Part shown: piece after piece, positions 31,301 to 43,618 of the stretch
How positions within the stretch are numbered: the stretch's first letter is position 1
How the letters are laid out: the number at the start of each line of letters is the position of its first letter
Assembly: GCA_013398275.1 (NCBI GenBank)
Contig: VZSE01004154.1
Location: 62,001 to 126,000 of the forward strand
Length of the DNA stretch: 64,000 nt
Direction: 5' to 3'
Source of the DNA: Promerops cafer
Lineage: Eukaryota; Chordata; Aves; Passeriformes; Nectariniidae
Position numbers and translations under genes: made by a program
The notes under the pieces: model-generated
What the model was told of the DNA's origin: nothing
Database searches by the model: none
The model's input: the letters and a program-made list of their open reading frames with translations, nothing else

Positions 31301-34300
31301 TAACCAGAATGTTGGATACATACACAGAGGTCTCAGATAATTCCAGTCTATTTCTACATTTCTGGATACTTACATGAAATCCTGCAAAGTCAATTTTAAT
31401 GGGTAATTGTTCAAGGTCATCTCCTTTGGGTGCAATCTGATTTAACAGATGGTAGTATGCTCTTGAATCCTAAAACCAACAGTGCAATATAAAAAAAAAA
31501 AAGCAGCAAGTATGTAGCCTTTCCTAGACATTTATTACTCTAATAGTTCAATCCAAAAGCCATAGGAGTCAAAAATAGAGCACCCTAATTTCAGTAAAAA
31601 TGGATGAGGTCATACAGCCATTTTACTACCCTGTTTCACATAGAACTTACTTAGCCAGATGACAGAGAAAAAGAATATCTGCTAATTATTCTGGACAATG
31701 CTAGTTAAATTTATTCTGCTGAATATTAACTAGACTGTTGTAATTAAGATTTTCAGGGCAAATTTATGTGGTCACCCACAAAAAGGATCAATTTTGCAGT
31801 AACAAACTAGAAGAAAAAATAAACTCCTACTAGTTCTAGAAGTATTTGCTACTTCTCTTAAACACCATATAGTATTTTTACCATAGTAGCAGTTTTCATA
31901 TAAAACCCAAGTTACAGTCTGCTTTAATAACAGCCTTCTTGGTAGCATTTGAAAAGATGTAACTTGCAATTAAGGACATGGTTTTCCACAATGAAAAGAG
32001 GGAATCTTCCTCCTTTGCTTTCAGTTTTAGAAGTTGCTGTGTTCTCTCCTCAGCTGGGCTACTACAATGCTCTGCATGCCTTTGCAGAATGACTGAAGAG
32101 AGAATTATGCAGCTCTGCCACCTGCCCCAAGGAACCCTTCAGCCGCCTTGTCAGTCAGCTGACACACCAGCAAAGCAGTGACTGGCACTTATTAGGCAGC
32201 TAATAAGGTGGTGCAAATTATCCTAAATAACTCTAACAGCCATCTTACAACATTAGAACTTCCCTATCAGCTTGTTGGAAATGTTCACTTTGCACTGTGA
32301 TATGATAATACAGTGGATGAGCAACTAAATAGGATAGAAGAGATCAAAATAATGCTCTTTCAATGTTGAAAAATGCAGGATAAACCTACAGTCAAAGAAA
32401 GCAGATTACCATTGTATCTAAATTCTTCTGATCTGACAATTTTTTTTCTATGCATTGTGTGGTTTAATGCCACTGTGTTAGATTATGAGAGCAAATAACT
32501 ACATACCTTAATGTCCTGGCTGAAATTACTGATTTTCTGCCACCCTGCATTGGCCAGATGGTAATTCACCCAGCGTAGCAAGAGGTCTTCTGGGGAAAGC
32601 TTCATTAACTGATCCAGCTCTTCCCCTTCATTTAGCAAGGCAATAAGAGCTAAAAGCAAGTTTGAAAGAATGCTGAAATCACTGCTATTGTGGTCTGAGC
32701 TAATTCCAACTGGCTGACATTCCTACACCTGGCATTGCTCTTACCTTCATTTCTGGAGATCTCAATATCAGCAAAAAGGCCAACTTTAATGATCTGCCAC
32801 AAGAGTCCTAATACCAAGTGTGGTTTTCCTTCTTGCAAATCTTGTGATCCAATATTGACAACCGTGCAGCCAATGGCAGATGCTGAGTTCAGAGCCAGGT
32901 TTAGGTTTTCCTATTTGGAATATCATCATTTAACAAACTTGTGAGACTGTATTTTTTAGTAAAAGTGCTCATATTAAACTTTGGAAGAAATAATGCATTA
33001 TGGCTTCCAATGGAAAACTGCACTCTGGAGGTTTTTTGTGAACTACCTTGCATCTTACCAAAATTTAATGAAAACAATTACAGTGTTTAATACGGATCCA
33101 CCAAAAAATTGTGGACCATCTTCTGCAGCTGAGATTACTGAGGAATACTTTAATGAAAATACTTTTTGCAATTCCTAAGTATCAGTTATACAAATTAAAC
33201 AATACTGCTCAAAATATCAGAGGCTTGATCCTGAAAAACATGTTCATATGGAATTCCTGCATGGAGTCCTGTGCAGGTTACTACTGACATCACTGTCATC
33301 CCATCTTAAATCTTACACATTTATTCAAGCAATTGTTAAACTTTAATTGAATGAAGAGCATAAGAAAATCATGGCAATTCAAAACCCTGACACCCAAAGT
33401 AAAGCTAGTGATTGTCAAAGATATTGACAAAAATTCCAAGAAAAAATAGCTGGCAGCTCTCATCAATGTTACCATTTTCTTGTGTCATATTTCACTATCT
33501 ACAGAGGCACCAAAAACACATGCAGTATCATCTTTGCTGATAAATCTTATTTAAATAAGTAGTGATTACAAAACCCACTTGAAGGACTTAGAACATAGTG
33601 TGGTTTAACTTTCCATATTTTAACGTCACTGCCTAAAATGAAAAGTCTGCCATTTCATTGAGGTTTTTCATCAGCAGTTTTTTTCTCATTGGGTTGGTAA
33701 CTTATGGATCTACTTCCCTTTCCAGACCTGTTTTCTTAAACCCAAACATAGTTTTTAAAAACTGTTTTTGTCAAACTTTTCCATGACTTCACACACAGTT
33801 AAAATAGATCTCGTCACCTTCTGTCCAAGTTGCTTTCCAGTATTGAAAGTGCATCATTCTCATAGAGTGTACAGCCATGCAGACACTCTCTGCATGGCTA
33901 AAATACAACCTGGCCATCCACGCAAAGTCTAAAATTATTTTCCTCAGGTAGTCAGTAACGCAAAACAAAGATAGCTAACAAAGAAAGAATTAGGAAAAGC
34001 AAGAAAAAACTAGTTTTTCTGTAAACCATCTACGAAAGAGGAGAATGCAGTAGAGTTTATTAGAAAATACAGTCTCATACTTCAGGTTTTTTTAATTACA
34101 TATAATTTTAATTTTTTTTTTTCTCCACCAGGAGAACTGTCATTAAAACAGAAAAATACTTAATTTTTTCATTTGTGGCAAGTTCCTATCCATGCAGTAC
34201 TTACAGAAATAGTGAAAGGAGTGAGTTTCTTCTTATTAATAGCCCTTTCATCAATTGTATCTGGTTGTGAAAAGTTGATCATTTTGCTAAGGAAGAAAAG

Positions 34301-37300
34301 TCAAGAGTTTATTCAAACTTCCATTTCTCAGAAAATATATTATTTGATTAAAAACTACTAACACTAAACTAGCTGCAAATATTTCTGACAAGATTAAAAG
34401 AAAAAAGACCATCCTCGAAATCTCCTCTCCCCTGTTAAATAATTGCACATGCATTCAGAATGCCCCAGATAATATGTTGCATTTTCCTTTAATAATTAAT
34501 AGATCATACCTATAACTGTCAAAGAAAGTTCCTGAGAAGATTAAAACTGTTTAAAAGTAAATGGTCTCTATTGAAAAACTGTAGTATAATCAGTGTATTT
34601 CTGCACTGAATTTCTGTAGTACCTTGTATCTACGTGGATCTCAAAGTCTAATTCACATCAATACTAATAAGCTAATCCCTTGTTACCATGGTGTGTGAGT
34701 AAGTACTAGTAATCCACTTTAACTAGAAAGTTACAGCAGACTAAAGTGAAGGGACACACTACATGCTCTCTGTTTTGCCATGGATTTAATTCAGATTTCT
34801 GTTCCTGCTATCCCATGATTTAATAACTGAAATTAGTAACTTTTAAAAATATTTTAAATAGTCAAGTTTTCCAATTATTTCAAGTAATGAATTTATGAAC
34901 TGTTTAATTATCTCCTTTATAAACAGCCTGCACATATCTGGCTTGTATATTTATGGGTCTGAAGTGGAAAACTGCTTCTAAAATATATGCACAGAAAAAT
35001 ATAAAAATCATATTTCTGTGGGCAAACAGATTTTCCCCACCTTGCACCCAGATTCAAATATTTAAGAGTGGAGTCTCGATGTTAAAGCCTGTCTTAAGTT
35101 TTCTAATTCATGTCACTGTGATCAGCATTTAACCTTTGAGATTAATTTCTTTTCTTTCTCATAGCCTTGGACTCACCAAAGAAGAATGCCATCTGCAAGG
35201 GATTTAAACAGACTGGCATCTGATGGGTTCATGGGTAGGAGGTGCTTACAGTCTGGGTCATCTTGTAGAGCTTTATTTATCCAATTAACAAAAGCAACTT
35301 TTTCTTCCTCTGAAAAGAAAGACAGCATTAAAATAAAAAATTAACATTTCAATGAACACATACTAGTAACAGCATACTTGGGTAAAAGAAGTTCATCTGC
35401 AACAAAACCCCTTAGTTTCACAGAGGTCAGTTATTAAAAAAATCAGACCAATGAGAAAGAACACAAAAAATGGTAAGTACAGATTGACCTTTCTCCCATT
35501 GCACCCTCTAAGTACCTGGTGATTTTCTGAAGGATAACAAAAATCATAAGGAACATGATAGGGAAGGTATCCTCATGGCTGACTTCAAATCCAGTTTCTC
35601 AGCAATTACAAAGAAGAGGAGAAAATGTCTCATCTGAAATATGCAACATCTCACTCCATGCACTGTTTGTTTAAAACACAGCATTTCATTCAGCCTTCTG
35701 CTGGACTTCAGAGACTGGCAGCCTTTTGAGACTGATCTGAACTGCTGAGCTGTCTTTAACTTTGAGAAACTTAAAAAGTTTAGTATCTCAGTTTTAAATT
35801 CTCTTACTTATTCAGTGCATAATTTATTACTATGTATCTAAGAAAGCTTATCTGGGTAACAGTCAATCAAGTCTCAGTATCCAAACTCCCAAACAGTACA
35901 GGTGATATTCACATCACCTCAAGAAGCACCTGACTCATTACACTTCTTTCATTGTCAGTGGGAAACAATGTGAAATTCTAGAGCACACTTCACTTCATCA
36001 TAAACCAGATAGCTGGTGAGGCCAGGAGTGGTGAATCGTGCTCTAGTGGGGTTTCTTTCTTTCCACCAAAAATAAAACTGCACATAAAGAATCACCTCTG
36101 ATGCTCTACAAGCATCCTTTGGGATGCAGCATATCCCCTGCTTTGGGAATGTACCAGGTATAGCTGGAGCTGAAATCCTACTGAATGAGAAGATATTGCC
36201 ACCTTTGGCTAATCAAAGTCAATCTTTCTCATGTATAGAACCTTAACGCAATCTGGAACCAAACAAATTCCAGACTTAAGTCAATCAAAAAAGTTGCAAT
36301 ATTGCTGATTGCAATATGATCCTAGAAGGTGGTTCACACTCTTGCCAGGAGCTGCAATGCAATTAGTCACAATTACCAACTTAAATTACATGCAGCAGGG
36401 GGAGGTAGAAAGAAACAGATCAAATATTAAAAGCAGCTTCTTCAGTGTGAGACAGCCTATGCAAAAACCATGCAGGAGTGAACAATTCTGTAATGGCAGA
36501 GAGAGCTGAGGAGGGCAGTCCATCCAGAAAGGATATGTGGTGGTTTCAGTACATGTTAGTTAACACTGTGGAAATGAAAATGAGGATTCATTAATTTTTT
36601 ATCTGAATACAGGAATAAGAGTCCATGAGCATATAATGAAGGCAAAAACTTGACTAGCTTTACTAGAAGCATACCAAAGGGGCCATTTCCCCCCCCACAA
36701 GATGTCAGTGCTTGTTTTCCTCTTTTGCTCTCACACAGATGTCCAACTTGCCTCCAAGAGCAACTAAGAGTGAAACTAAGCAACAACTGAATAGAGTTAA
36801 TAAACTATCACCCACACTTCCCTTGTCTATCTCCATATGCTTTTGCTGTGTTAATTTGCTTTCACCACTAACAGTTTTCAGTTAGGCTCTGTTTTATCTG
36901 TGGTGCAAATTCAAAGAGTCTTCCTCCATGGAAAATTTGCCCATGTTTAATTATTCTTACCTGAATAAGAGTGCTGTGTCCCCTCACTAGATATTGCTGA
37001 TGTTCCTCCAATTGCTGTAATACCTTGCTTTTTGTTTATTGATTTTCGGAAAGATTTGCTAACATCTTTGCTTTTCAATTCCTGAATTATCTGAAATTTA
37101 AAAATAGAAAGCATTTTGTGATTGATTGTACCTTCAAATAACTGTTAATTCATACAAGTAGCCTAGAGTCAGTATTTAACCTGACTTTCTTTGATATTTA
37201 TATTAACTTCTGATCTAAAAAGAAATAGTTATCGTTTGGGTATCTGTACTGGATATCTAACATATTATTTCACAGTGAATACCTCTATTAAGTCATGCTA

Positions 37301-40300
37301 TCTAAAAAAATAGACATGCAAATATCTACACAAATTTTCCACAGATATTTTGGTAAACTGAAGAACACAACTAAAGATACACACATTTTTGATGATGATA
37401 GTATATTTTTCCCACTTATTTCCCCACATGCTTTGTATGTAAAATGTTATGACATGACAGTTAAACATGCCCTTCCTTTATCAAGCTAATAAAATTTTCC
37501 ACCTGCCTGCAATGTAAACCACATTAGATATATTATTATGTGTTAGGTTTGCCCAAATACTGCATAGGTCTCAGACTGACAATGAAGTATAAGTAAAGGA
37601 CACAGTTAAGACCAGGAAGCAAGTATTTGCATGTTTAGAATCTCAGAAAGAAAGATCAATAACTAATTCAACAAGCAACCTTCTGCAATTAGCAGCAGTA
37701 CTCTAACTTCAAAGCAAAACATCATCATCCCCAAACACCCACAAACCAACAGCCTGGTAAGTTCTTGTTTCTTTTAAAATCCATCAGAGATTGATTCTCA
37801 TTTAGAAAAGCCTAAAGCTTTGAAATCTGCTCAGTGAAAGGGAAAACTTGTACCTCACTCCCAGTAATAAACAGCTTTTAGGATAGAGATTAAGCATAGT
37901 GAAGCACTACTAAGAGCATTCAGAGGCTGGTGTCTAACTGGCTGCTCTTTTGTCAGAGCGAGGGCTGACCCAACAGTTCCTACAATATGTAGTCCTTCCC
38001 CTTGTCTTGGAGGAAACAGAATACAAGACTGATTACAACTACTGTTCTTTCACATGCTGCTGCAATCAGAACCATTAAATTAGATAGGAGTGTGAAAGAT
38101 AAAAATTAGAAAATAACTATATAGGATATACTAGGTTGTCACAAAAACCTCAAAATAATAGTTATATATAAAAATAGTACTTAGTTGTACCACTTAATTC
38201 TCAATAGATATCACACAGTAGAGAAACATCCAAAGGGAAGGTCTTACAGACACAAATTCTTCAAAGTTGATTTTTCCATCCTTGTTGCTATCTGTCACTA
38301 AAATGATTTTTTCTACAATCTCCCGGACTTTGTAACCAGGCAAGGGCAGACTTGCTTCTTTAAACAGGTCTTGAAGCTCATAATCACTGACATACCCACT
38401 GTTGTCAATATCTGTAGAATGAAAGCACAAGTTATTATACTTACATAAACTTATGCATATTCATGTACTAAGGTATGGTACCTGTTAAGAATAAATGAAG
38501 CATGATAAATGCAGTTCTAGGAGATGAGTGTTTCTTTGTCTGATATAGACAAGTAAGTATGAAGGAATGCTTGTGGATTAGAGGCACAACTGTCAAGCAT
38601 ATAACAAGAGGACTTGTGCCCTCTTGTTATATGCTTTTTCAGGAACTATCTTATGATCCCAGAGCACAGATATAACAAGATAGCAAATCTGAAAATAGTG
38701 AAGTTCAAGATTTTATTTTTTAAGACTCCCAACAAAATTATCTATAAACATTCAAGTCAAAGGGACATCAATTAATATATGCTTACTGCAATATTAAACC
38801 ATTTGCAATCAGTAAGCTCAAATCTGATGCATGTTGTTATTAGAAGAGCACACTTTCACAAGAAAAACTACTTATACAAGAACTCTGCCTGACTGCATTT
38901 TATTTTTTATCCTAGTATCTGATAAACATTTTCTATTCTTTAAAACTTTTGATGTGGTTTGGCTTACCTGTGAAGAATAAATCTGGGGTCATCTGTATCT
39001 GTTTATTAAAGATGACCTTCCTTAATCTAGGAACTGGCTCTGTTGGGAGCAATTTGAGCTGCCACCTTCACTTACACTCAGCTCCCAAGGCCACATGGCA
39101 AGAATGTTCATGTACAGCAAAGTATCAGAATGCATTTTTCAACAAGAGATTTGAAATTGTGGAAAGAAATTAATGGCTGTATCATTTAAAAATAAACTGA
39201 GTAGCATTTGTGTTATTCATGATGAATAATGCATCAGCAAAGAAACAATCAAAAATACCCTTTGTACTTTTACCTTTGGCCAACCTCTTTGCAGAAAGCT
39301 GTCTTGAATTCAGCCTGATATAATAATCATTTTACACACCCATGTTTTTATCCAAAGTAACACATAAATGAATCAACCGCATTACCTGTTCCTACTTCTT
39401 TAAATCTATGCATATTTCCATATATATATATACACACACATATGTATATTCATATTTATACAAGCAGAATTTGAGCATGTCCAGTAAAATAGCCTTACCT
39501 GTGCCTTGGCTACACAATGAAGAGAAATACTTCTAAAAACAAAAAAGCTGTAGTTCATACACAGTATAGATGAAGTCCAATCAAATCCAAGTCCAAAAGA
39601 AATCATATCCTGCCTAAGCAAGGCTGGATATAATGTCCATTGTTTTATATATTTAATGTTAATATTTTCCATGTTTGACAACAATTTTCACTGACTTTCA
39701 TGATCATATTAAAGCTCCTGAAAAATACTAATTTATAGTATTTTCCCAGCTCTATGAATGATACATTTGTAAGAAATTTAAGAGAACATCACAATGAATC
39801 AGAAACAGAAGCAGATGATGCAGCCACTTTCCTGACTTGTCAAGGTGCTCCCACTTTGGGAGAATTTTTTCATTTAATAGTTAAAAACATCTCTTCATAT
39901 TGCGTCTAGTATCGGAGCTCAGTAATACCAGAGTGGACGAATGCCTCTCATTACAGAAGGGCAAGCAGAGAAACATACTTTCATCTCCAGCCATAATTAA
40001 TTGTTATATAGTAATTTTTTTGTAATGCACACTACACTATGTAGCTTCTGTACTGCTTCATAAGGCAGCCACATTGCACTGCAGACAAAAGGCTAAAAAC
40101 ACAGGGTAAAAAAAAAATTTGTGGTTTTGATATTATCACAAGTCCACAAATCAATACATAAATTTGATGTCTGCCTATGTATTAATTCATCCACTGGCTT
40201 GCAGACATGTAAGACCACACATAATAACAGGGATGGTCTAACCAGCAGAGGATATGCCCACGAGCTCACTCAGATTACCAGCTATTTTATTTCTCTAGGT

Positions 40301-41842
40301 TCATCTTTCACTGAGGGTAAGTTTCCATGATGACAAGCTGAGAGTTAAATAAATGCCTTCTCTCAGTTTACCAATGTAGCTGCAAGTACTTTATCCATAA
40401 AGACATCAGAAATGTGAAAAAAAAAATCTAAAAACTAATGATGCTTAATTTTTATGTTTTATGGGGAAAAAAGCTTTTCAATGAGTAGGAGCAGTACAGA
40501 CAATTCTTAGAGCAGAAATATGAAAACTTGCAGGCAGGGAAGGGAGAAAAAGAAGGAATACAGATGGTGAAAACCAAACAGCTGAAAAGTTGTCAGATAA
40601 CACCAGTGAGTCTCTACCTATACTAACATCTCTCAGCAGACTGATCCATGTGTGTAGTGCTCTTCTCCTTGGTCTGTCATTCCAGCACCTGCAGGATATA
40701 AACTACTTGAGCTATAGATGTCCTGATGATTAACAGCAACTCATGAATTATCGTCCATGGATGTACCTTACTCCCCTTTGAATTTCTACTCTCTGTTTGG
40801 TCTCAACAACATCCTGAATCAATGGGTTCGTTGTTCTATTATTTATTGTGAAGTTAGTTCTTTTTATTTTAATCTTCCTGTCTCTCTACTGGGCATCACG
40901 TGATACCTGTATTGGCAGAACCTGAATAATTCCCTCTTCATCTCTCCAGACTACTCACAGTCTTCCAAATCTCTAACATACAGCTTCCCAATAGTTTCTT
41001 TACCAAGTGGCTCCTAATATTTAAGACTTCTTGCCTAAAATGACCCTGTTCCCCCATCATGACTGATTACAAATATGGTTGTTTGATTTCCTGAGCTGCA
41101 CAGTGACACATCACCCCTCAGAACTGCAGTAAATAAGGAATGAAGCAGATATGAACATTCACAACAGCAGTGCAATCTGGAAAAAAGGGTTAGTTGCTAT
41201 ATAATTTCTTACACTTTCTGTGTGGTCTGATTAATCTGTAAACATCCTGTCAAGCATATGAAACTGTGCAGTTTATTAACATCAGCCAACTACAAAAGAT
41301 GAAAAAATCTCCGAGTTTTGTTTACTTAAAACATAAAATCTGATTGAATAAATGAAATTATTAGTTCACCAAAGCATACAAGTAAAGCAAAAACCAAGTG
41401 TTAGTAATCTAACATGAAAATGTATGACACCTGCAGCTTAATCAAACGTTTTTCAGAATTAAAGAGTTCAAAAACCTGAATTTTGAGACCCATTATGTAG
41501 CATATACAATAACACAAAAAATGCTACCACCCTGCAATAAAATGTATCTGTTTTCAGTGCTGAAGTTGAAAGAAAATAACACATGGAGTTCCAGTGAAAG
41601 TAAGGGGCTCTATGTAAACATTCTTTTTACGTTTTTTTTAGATATTACTGGCAATCCAGAGGGAAAACACAGCCCTATCAAAACCAAGTGATCCATAAAG
41701 ATGTCTTCCACAAATCCTAAACAGTTTTGCAGTGTTAATGGCATCCTTATGATTCCCTTATTTAAAACATACCTATTTTGCCAAATGCTTCTCGTAGCTC
41801 TTCAAGCTCTTCACGAGATATAGTAGTTATGTTGTTCTCCAT
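19175..41842 (-). CDS. PLS1: PLS1, plastin-1 / I-fimbrin (15 coding exons, complete)
   Basis: Plastin-1 cross-links actin filaments into tight bundles in intestinal brush-border microvilli and inner-ear stereocilia. Fifteen coding exons (70+164+130+133+82+166+143+96+196+79+115+134+124+125+136 nt) join in frame to 630 codons plus stop, the same length as the human protein. Two EF-hand loops are complete: D24-E35 (DIDNSGYVSDYE) and D64-E75 (DSNKDGKINFEE). Four calponin-homology domains follow, placed by family alignment at about 120-236, 264-375, 394-503 and 515-623, forming two actin-binding modules. The protein ends GLNRIK. The start at 41840-41842 has A at -3 and G at +4 (aagATGG). At least one untranslated leader exon must lie upstream. 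Sequence features separate it from the L- and T-plastin paralogues only by overall similarity, which favours PLS1 together with the TRPC1/ATR neighbourhood. Confidence 0.96.
19768..19892 (-). CDS. PLS1: PLS1 coding exon 14 (CH4)
   Basis: Encodes residues 545-585 plus two bases of Lys586, DKSISTSLPVLDLID to YQDKLNNA. Acceptor cttttag|GAC, donor CCAA|gtaagt. Confidence 0.95.
21894..22017 (-). CDS. PLS1: PLS1 coding exon 13 (CH4 start)
   Basis: Encodes residues 503-544, RYTLNVLSDLGEGEK to TSIISFK, including IIIKWVNQTL of CH4. Acceptor ttattgaag|G, donor AAG|gtaatc. Confidence 0.95.
22916..23049 (-). CDS. PLS1: PLS1 coding exon 12 (CH3 end)
   Basis: Encodes residues 459-502 plus two bases of Arg503, IENCNYAVELGKTKA to ALVWQLMR, closing CH3 with the LTLALVWQLMR motif. 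Acceptor atttttag|ATT, donor GAAG|gtaagt. Confidence 0.95.
23778..23892 (-). CDS. PLS1: PLS1 coding exon 11 (CH3)
   Basis: Encodes residues 420-458, SDLSDALIIFQLYDM to LLGGNMKK, including VDWSHINKPPY of CH3. Acceptor ttggtttag|T, donor AAG|gtgggt. Confidence 0.95.
24331..24381. repeat. AT-rich 16-bp direct repeat pair
   Basis: The unit attttatatattatat occurs at 24331-24346 and again at 24366-24381 within almost pure AT sequence of a PLS1 intron. It is low-complexity DNA that could melt or fold easily; no function is implied. Confidence 0.7.
24939..25017 (-). CDS. PLS1: PLS1 coding exon 10 (CH3 start)
   Basis: Encodes residues 394-419 plus two bases of Ser420, GESKEERTFRNWMNS to NHLY. At 79 nt it is too small to stand out as an open frame and was found by phase and homology. 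Acceptor caccatag|GA, donor ACAG|gtaaga. Confidence 0.94.
29901..30096 (-). CDS. PLS1: PLS1 coding exon 9 (CH2 end)
   Basis: Encodes residues 329-393 plus one base of Gly394, DKNDLRRAEYMLQQ to DLNLLE. It carries FVTPADVVAGNPKLNL and the end of the first actin-binding module. Acceptor ctttttag|GAT, donor GAAG|gtactc. Confidence 0.95.
31374..31469 (-). CDS. PLS1: PLS1 coding exon 8 (CH2)
   Basis: Encodes residues 297-328, DSRAYYHLLNQIAPKG to DFAGFH; 32 codons with phase 0 on both ends. Acceptor gttttag, donor CAT|gtaagt. The second half of this exon is the least conserved part of the protein relative to mammals. Confidence 0.93.
32507..32649 (-). CDS. PLS1: PLS1 coding exon 7 (CH2 start)
   Basis: Encodes residues 249-296, ALIALLNEGEELDQ to NFSQDIK, including LLLRWVNYHL, the first helix of CH2. 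Acceptor gcttttag|CT, donor AAG|gtatgt. The intron before it is only 95 bp. Confidence 0.95.
32745..32910 (-). CDS. PLS1: PLS1 coding exon 6 (CH1 end)
   Basis: Encodes residues 194-248 plus one base of Ala249, ENLNLALNSASAIGC to ADIEISRNE. It includes the conserved CH motif EGKPHLVLGLLWQIIK. Acceptor ccaaatag, donor GAAG|gtaaga. Confidence 0.95.
34205..34286 (-). CDS. PLS1: PLS1 coding exon 5 (CH1)
   Basis: Encodes residues 166-193, CKMINFSQPDTIDERAI to TPFTIS. Acceptor ttccttag|C, donor TCT|gtaagt. It is short (82 nt) and located by phase plus homology. Confidence 0.94.
35177..35309 (-). CDS. PLS1: PLS1 coding exon 4 (CH1)
   Basis: Encodes residues 122-165, EEEKVAFVNWINKAL to SLADGILL, plus two bases of Cys166. 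WINKAL and DGILLC are typical of the first CH domain. Acceptor cttttcag|AG, donor TTTG|gtgagt. Confidence 0.95.
36961..37090 (-). CDS. PLS1: PLS1 coding exon 3 (EF-CH linker)
   Basis: Encodes residues 79-121, IIQELKSKDVSKSFRK to GTQHSYS, plus one base of Glu122. It links the regulatory EF-hand head to CH1. Acceptor aatttcag, donor TCAG|gtaaga. Confidence 0.94.
38248..38411 (-). CDS. PLS1: PLS1 coding exon 2 (EF-hands)
   Basis: Encodes residues 24-78 and contains both EF-hand loops (D24-E35, D64-E75), with acidic residues at the calcium-coordinating positions and Gly at position 6 of each loop. Acceptor tctacag|AT, donor TCT|gtaaga. Confidence 0.95.
38595..38636. repeat. Perfect inverted repeat (17-bp stem, 8-nt loop)
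   Basis: The left arm at 38595-38611 and the right arm at 38620-38636 are exact reverse complements around the loop acttgtgc. The core of the arms reads gcatataacaagag and ctcttgttatatgc. It lies in the PLS1 intron upstream of coding exon 2, about 185 bp from that exon's acceptor. Confidence 0.85.
39418..39445. repeat. TA/CA microsatellite
   Basis: A short run of alternating ta followed by ca units, ending catatg, in the PLS1 intron between coding exons 1 and 2. Edges are approximate. Confidence 0.7.
41773..41842 (-). CDS. PLS1: PLS1 coding exon 1 (start codon)
   Basis: Encodes MENNITTISREELEEL through FGKI (residues 1-23) plus one base of Asp24. The donor is ATAG|gtatgt. It is preceded by about 31-38 nt of 5' UTR with two possible acceptors, tattag at 41874-41875 or ttattag at 41881-41882. 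Confidence 0.95.
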
Positions 41843-41880
41843 CTTCAGACAGCAGAAGTTTTGCCCTCAATTGCTAATAC
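41843..41880 (-). other. PLS1: PLS1 5' UTR part of the start-codon exon
   Basis: The sequence just upstream of the PLS1 start codon on the minus strand carries two in-line splice acceptors: ...ttattag|GTATTAG (exon edge 41880) and ...gtattag|CAATTG (edge 41873). Either implies that an untranslated leader exon lies further right. Both acceptors have only a weak polypyrimidine tract. Confidence 0.5.
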
Positions 41881-43618
41881 CTAATAATAGTAACAATAAA
41901 CAGGTAAGATATAAGCCAGGCTGTAATTCCGGACACAAATAAGTTACTGATCTATTCAACATGGGGTGCCAGGCCTGAGTGACATGTCCAGGCCTGGTAC
42001 ACTTAAAACGTTACAAACAACACTTTAAAGTACATCAAATACCTAGCAATTCTTTTCACTGTAACAGTGAGTGAAAATTCACAATAGCAGCATACTGTTT
42101 ACATACATTTGATGTTTTCATTTGCATAGAATAAGCACTGGGCTGCAACCTACATCCATTGCTTGAGTGGATTTTCAGCATTAAAATCTCCTCCCACTTC
42201 AACAAACAATTTTTGGAAACATTAATTTCTAAGTGAGATGCAGTGTCATTGCCAAGCAGTGGCTAGTGCTGGGATCTAGTCCTGCAAAGCACTGAGCACT
42301 CCAACGTTTACACAACACAAACCTCAGTGGGACACTTCCAAGTACCTGCCTACAATCCGCCAGTGAACACTGGGGAGCCTTTCCACAACTGCTCCAGGAG
42401 GTACCACCTCCTGAACTCTACCACTCTTCTGACACCCCATTGTCTCCTAACACTGTCAAAGAGCTGAATGAAGGCATTTACTGAGCAAAGATTGGAGTCT
42501 CAGTGTGAATCTTTCTCTACTGACCTCTTAGAAAAGCAGAACAAAACTGAAGGCACCTTCACAAGTGTTGATAAACTCCCATGAAAGATTTTGCCTCCTA
42601 TCAAAGCTTTACTACAACAGGATGATTCAGATTTATTGGTAGTAAGTGCAGCTTTGTGAAGAAGTCACACGCAGCTGTCTCAACATGCAAGTTTATATTG
42701 CATTTGCCATTTTCCACCATGCAGTGCCACTGACACACACAAGGCAAGCCCAGGGCAGCACCAGCCTGCCTGAGCAGCACCTGGGTGGAGAAAGAGAGCA
42801 CAGGGTGCTACAGGTGGGGTTGTGCCTGTCCTAAACATCCAGGTTTCATCGTCGCTTTTACTTTATAAGCCAAAAGTGGCAAAAATCCACCTAAAATAAA
42901 TATTTTCATCAAAGTTGTTCTAAACTTCCCTAAGTTTTCCTTCTGGTTTAGTGCTTTCACTTTAGAGCAAGAAAAAAATATATTCCTGGAATGACCAAGC
43001 TCACAATAAATATATTCAGATCTGCTATATGCAGCTGACTCTTCCCCTAAAATCTTGCATACCAGCAGAACAGGACTGTTACCCACTGGACAAGACTCTA
43101 GAAGAGGAAACCTGACTTCAACAATTGATTTTATCATGAATCATGCTGGATGCCCTTAGGAAAGACTGTAGAAAGCAGAAAGACTGTACCTTTGTTTCGC
43201 ACCTTTCATGGAAAATTTTTCTTCCACGATGCTGCAAAAACAAAGTTCTTAAACAACAGTGGGTTGTTTTAAATAGATCTTGTCTACTTTACTTGGGTTA
43301 GTATTTTCTATGCCTTCATTGGGACTGCTCCTGTGGGTCACACAGGATATGGCCTTGAGTGTGGGTGGCAAGTTAAGTCTTTTTCCTTCATGTCACTAGA
43401 TCTTATTTAAGTACTAAAATCCTTCTTACCCATTTGGCTAAGCTTACTAACAGCATGTACCAGTCTCCACAGTAAAAAAAATATATTAAAATATATATGC
43501 AGAAAAAATAACCCTTCACACAGATGTTTTTGGAAGTGCAAGTACCTTCATTGGGATGTGGCAATTAAAGAAATAATGAACTGTGGAAAAATTGGTGAAA
43601 AAAAAAAAAACATTTAAA

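Larger units (their letters stand above)
19311..41772 (-). other. PLS1: PLS1 introns between coding exons (14)
   Basis: The introns are 19311-19767, 19893-21893, 22018-22915, 23050-23777, 23893-24938, 25018-29900, 30097-31373, 31470-32506, 32650-32744, 32911-34204, 34287-35176, 35310-36960, 37091-38247 and 38412-41772. All are GT-AG. No other gene or known interspersed repeat was recognised. Open frames of 130-150 codons, such as 27044-27469 and 30782-31234 on the plus strand, match no protein I recognise. Local structures are a 16-bp AT direct repeat near 24331-24381, a perfect inverted repeat at 38595-38636 and a TA/CA microsatellite near 39418-39445. Confidence 0.85.

Noticed and set aside
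38595..38636. MicroRNA precursor reading of the perfect hairpin
   Set aside because: The stem is 17 bp, far shorter than the roughly 30 bp of a typical animal pre-microRNA, and the flanks do not extend the pairing.
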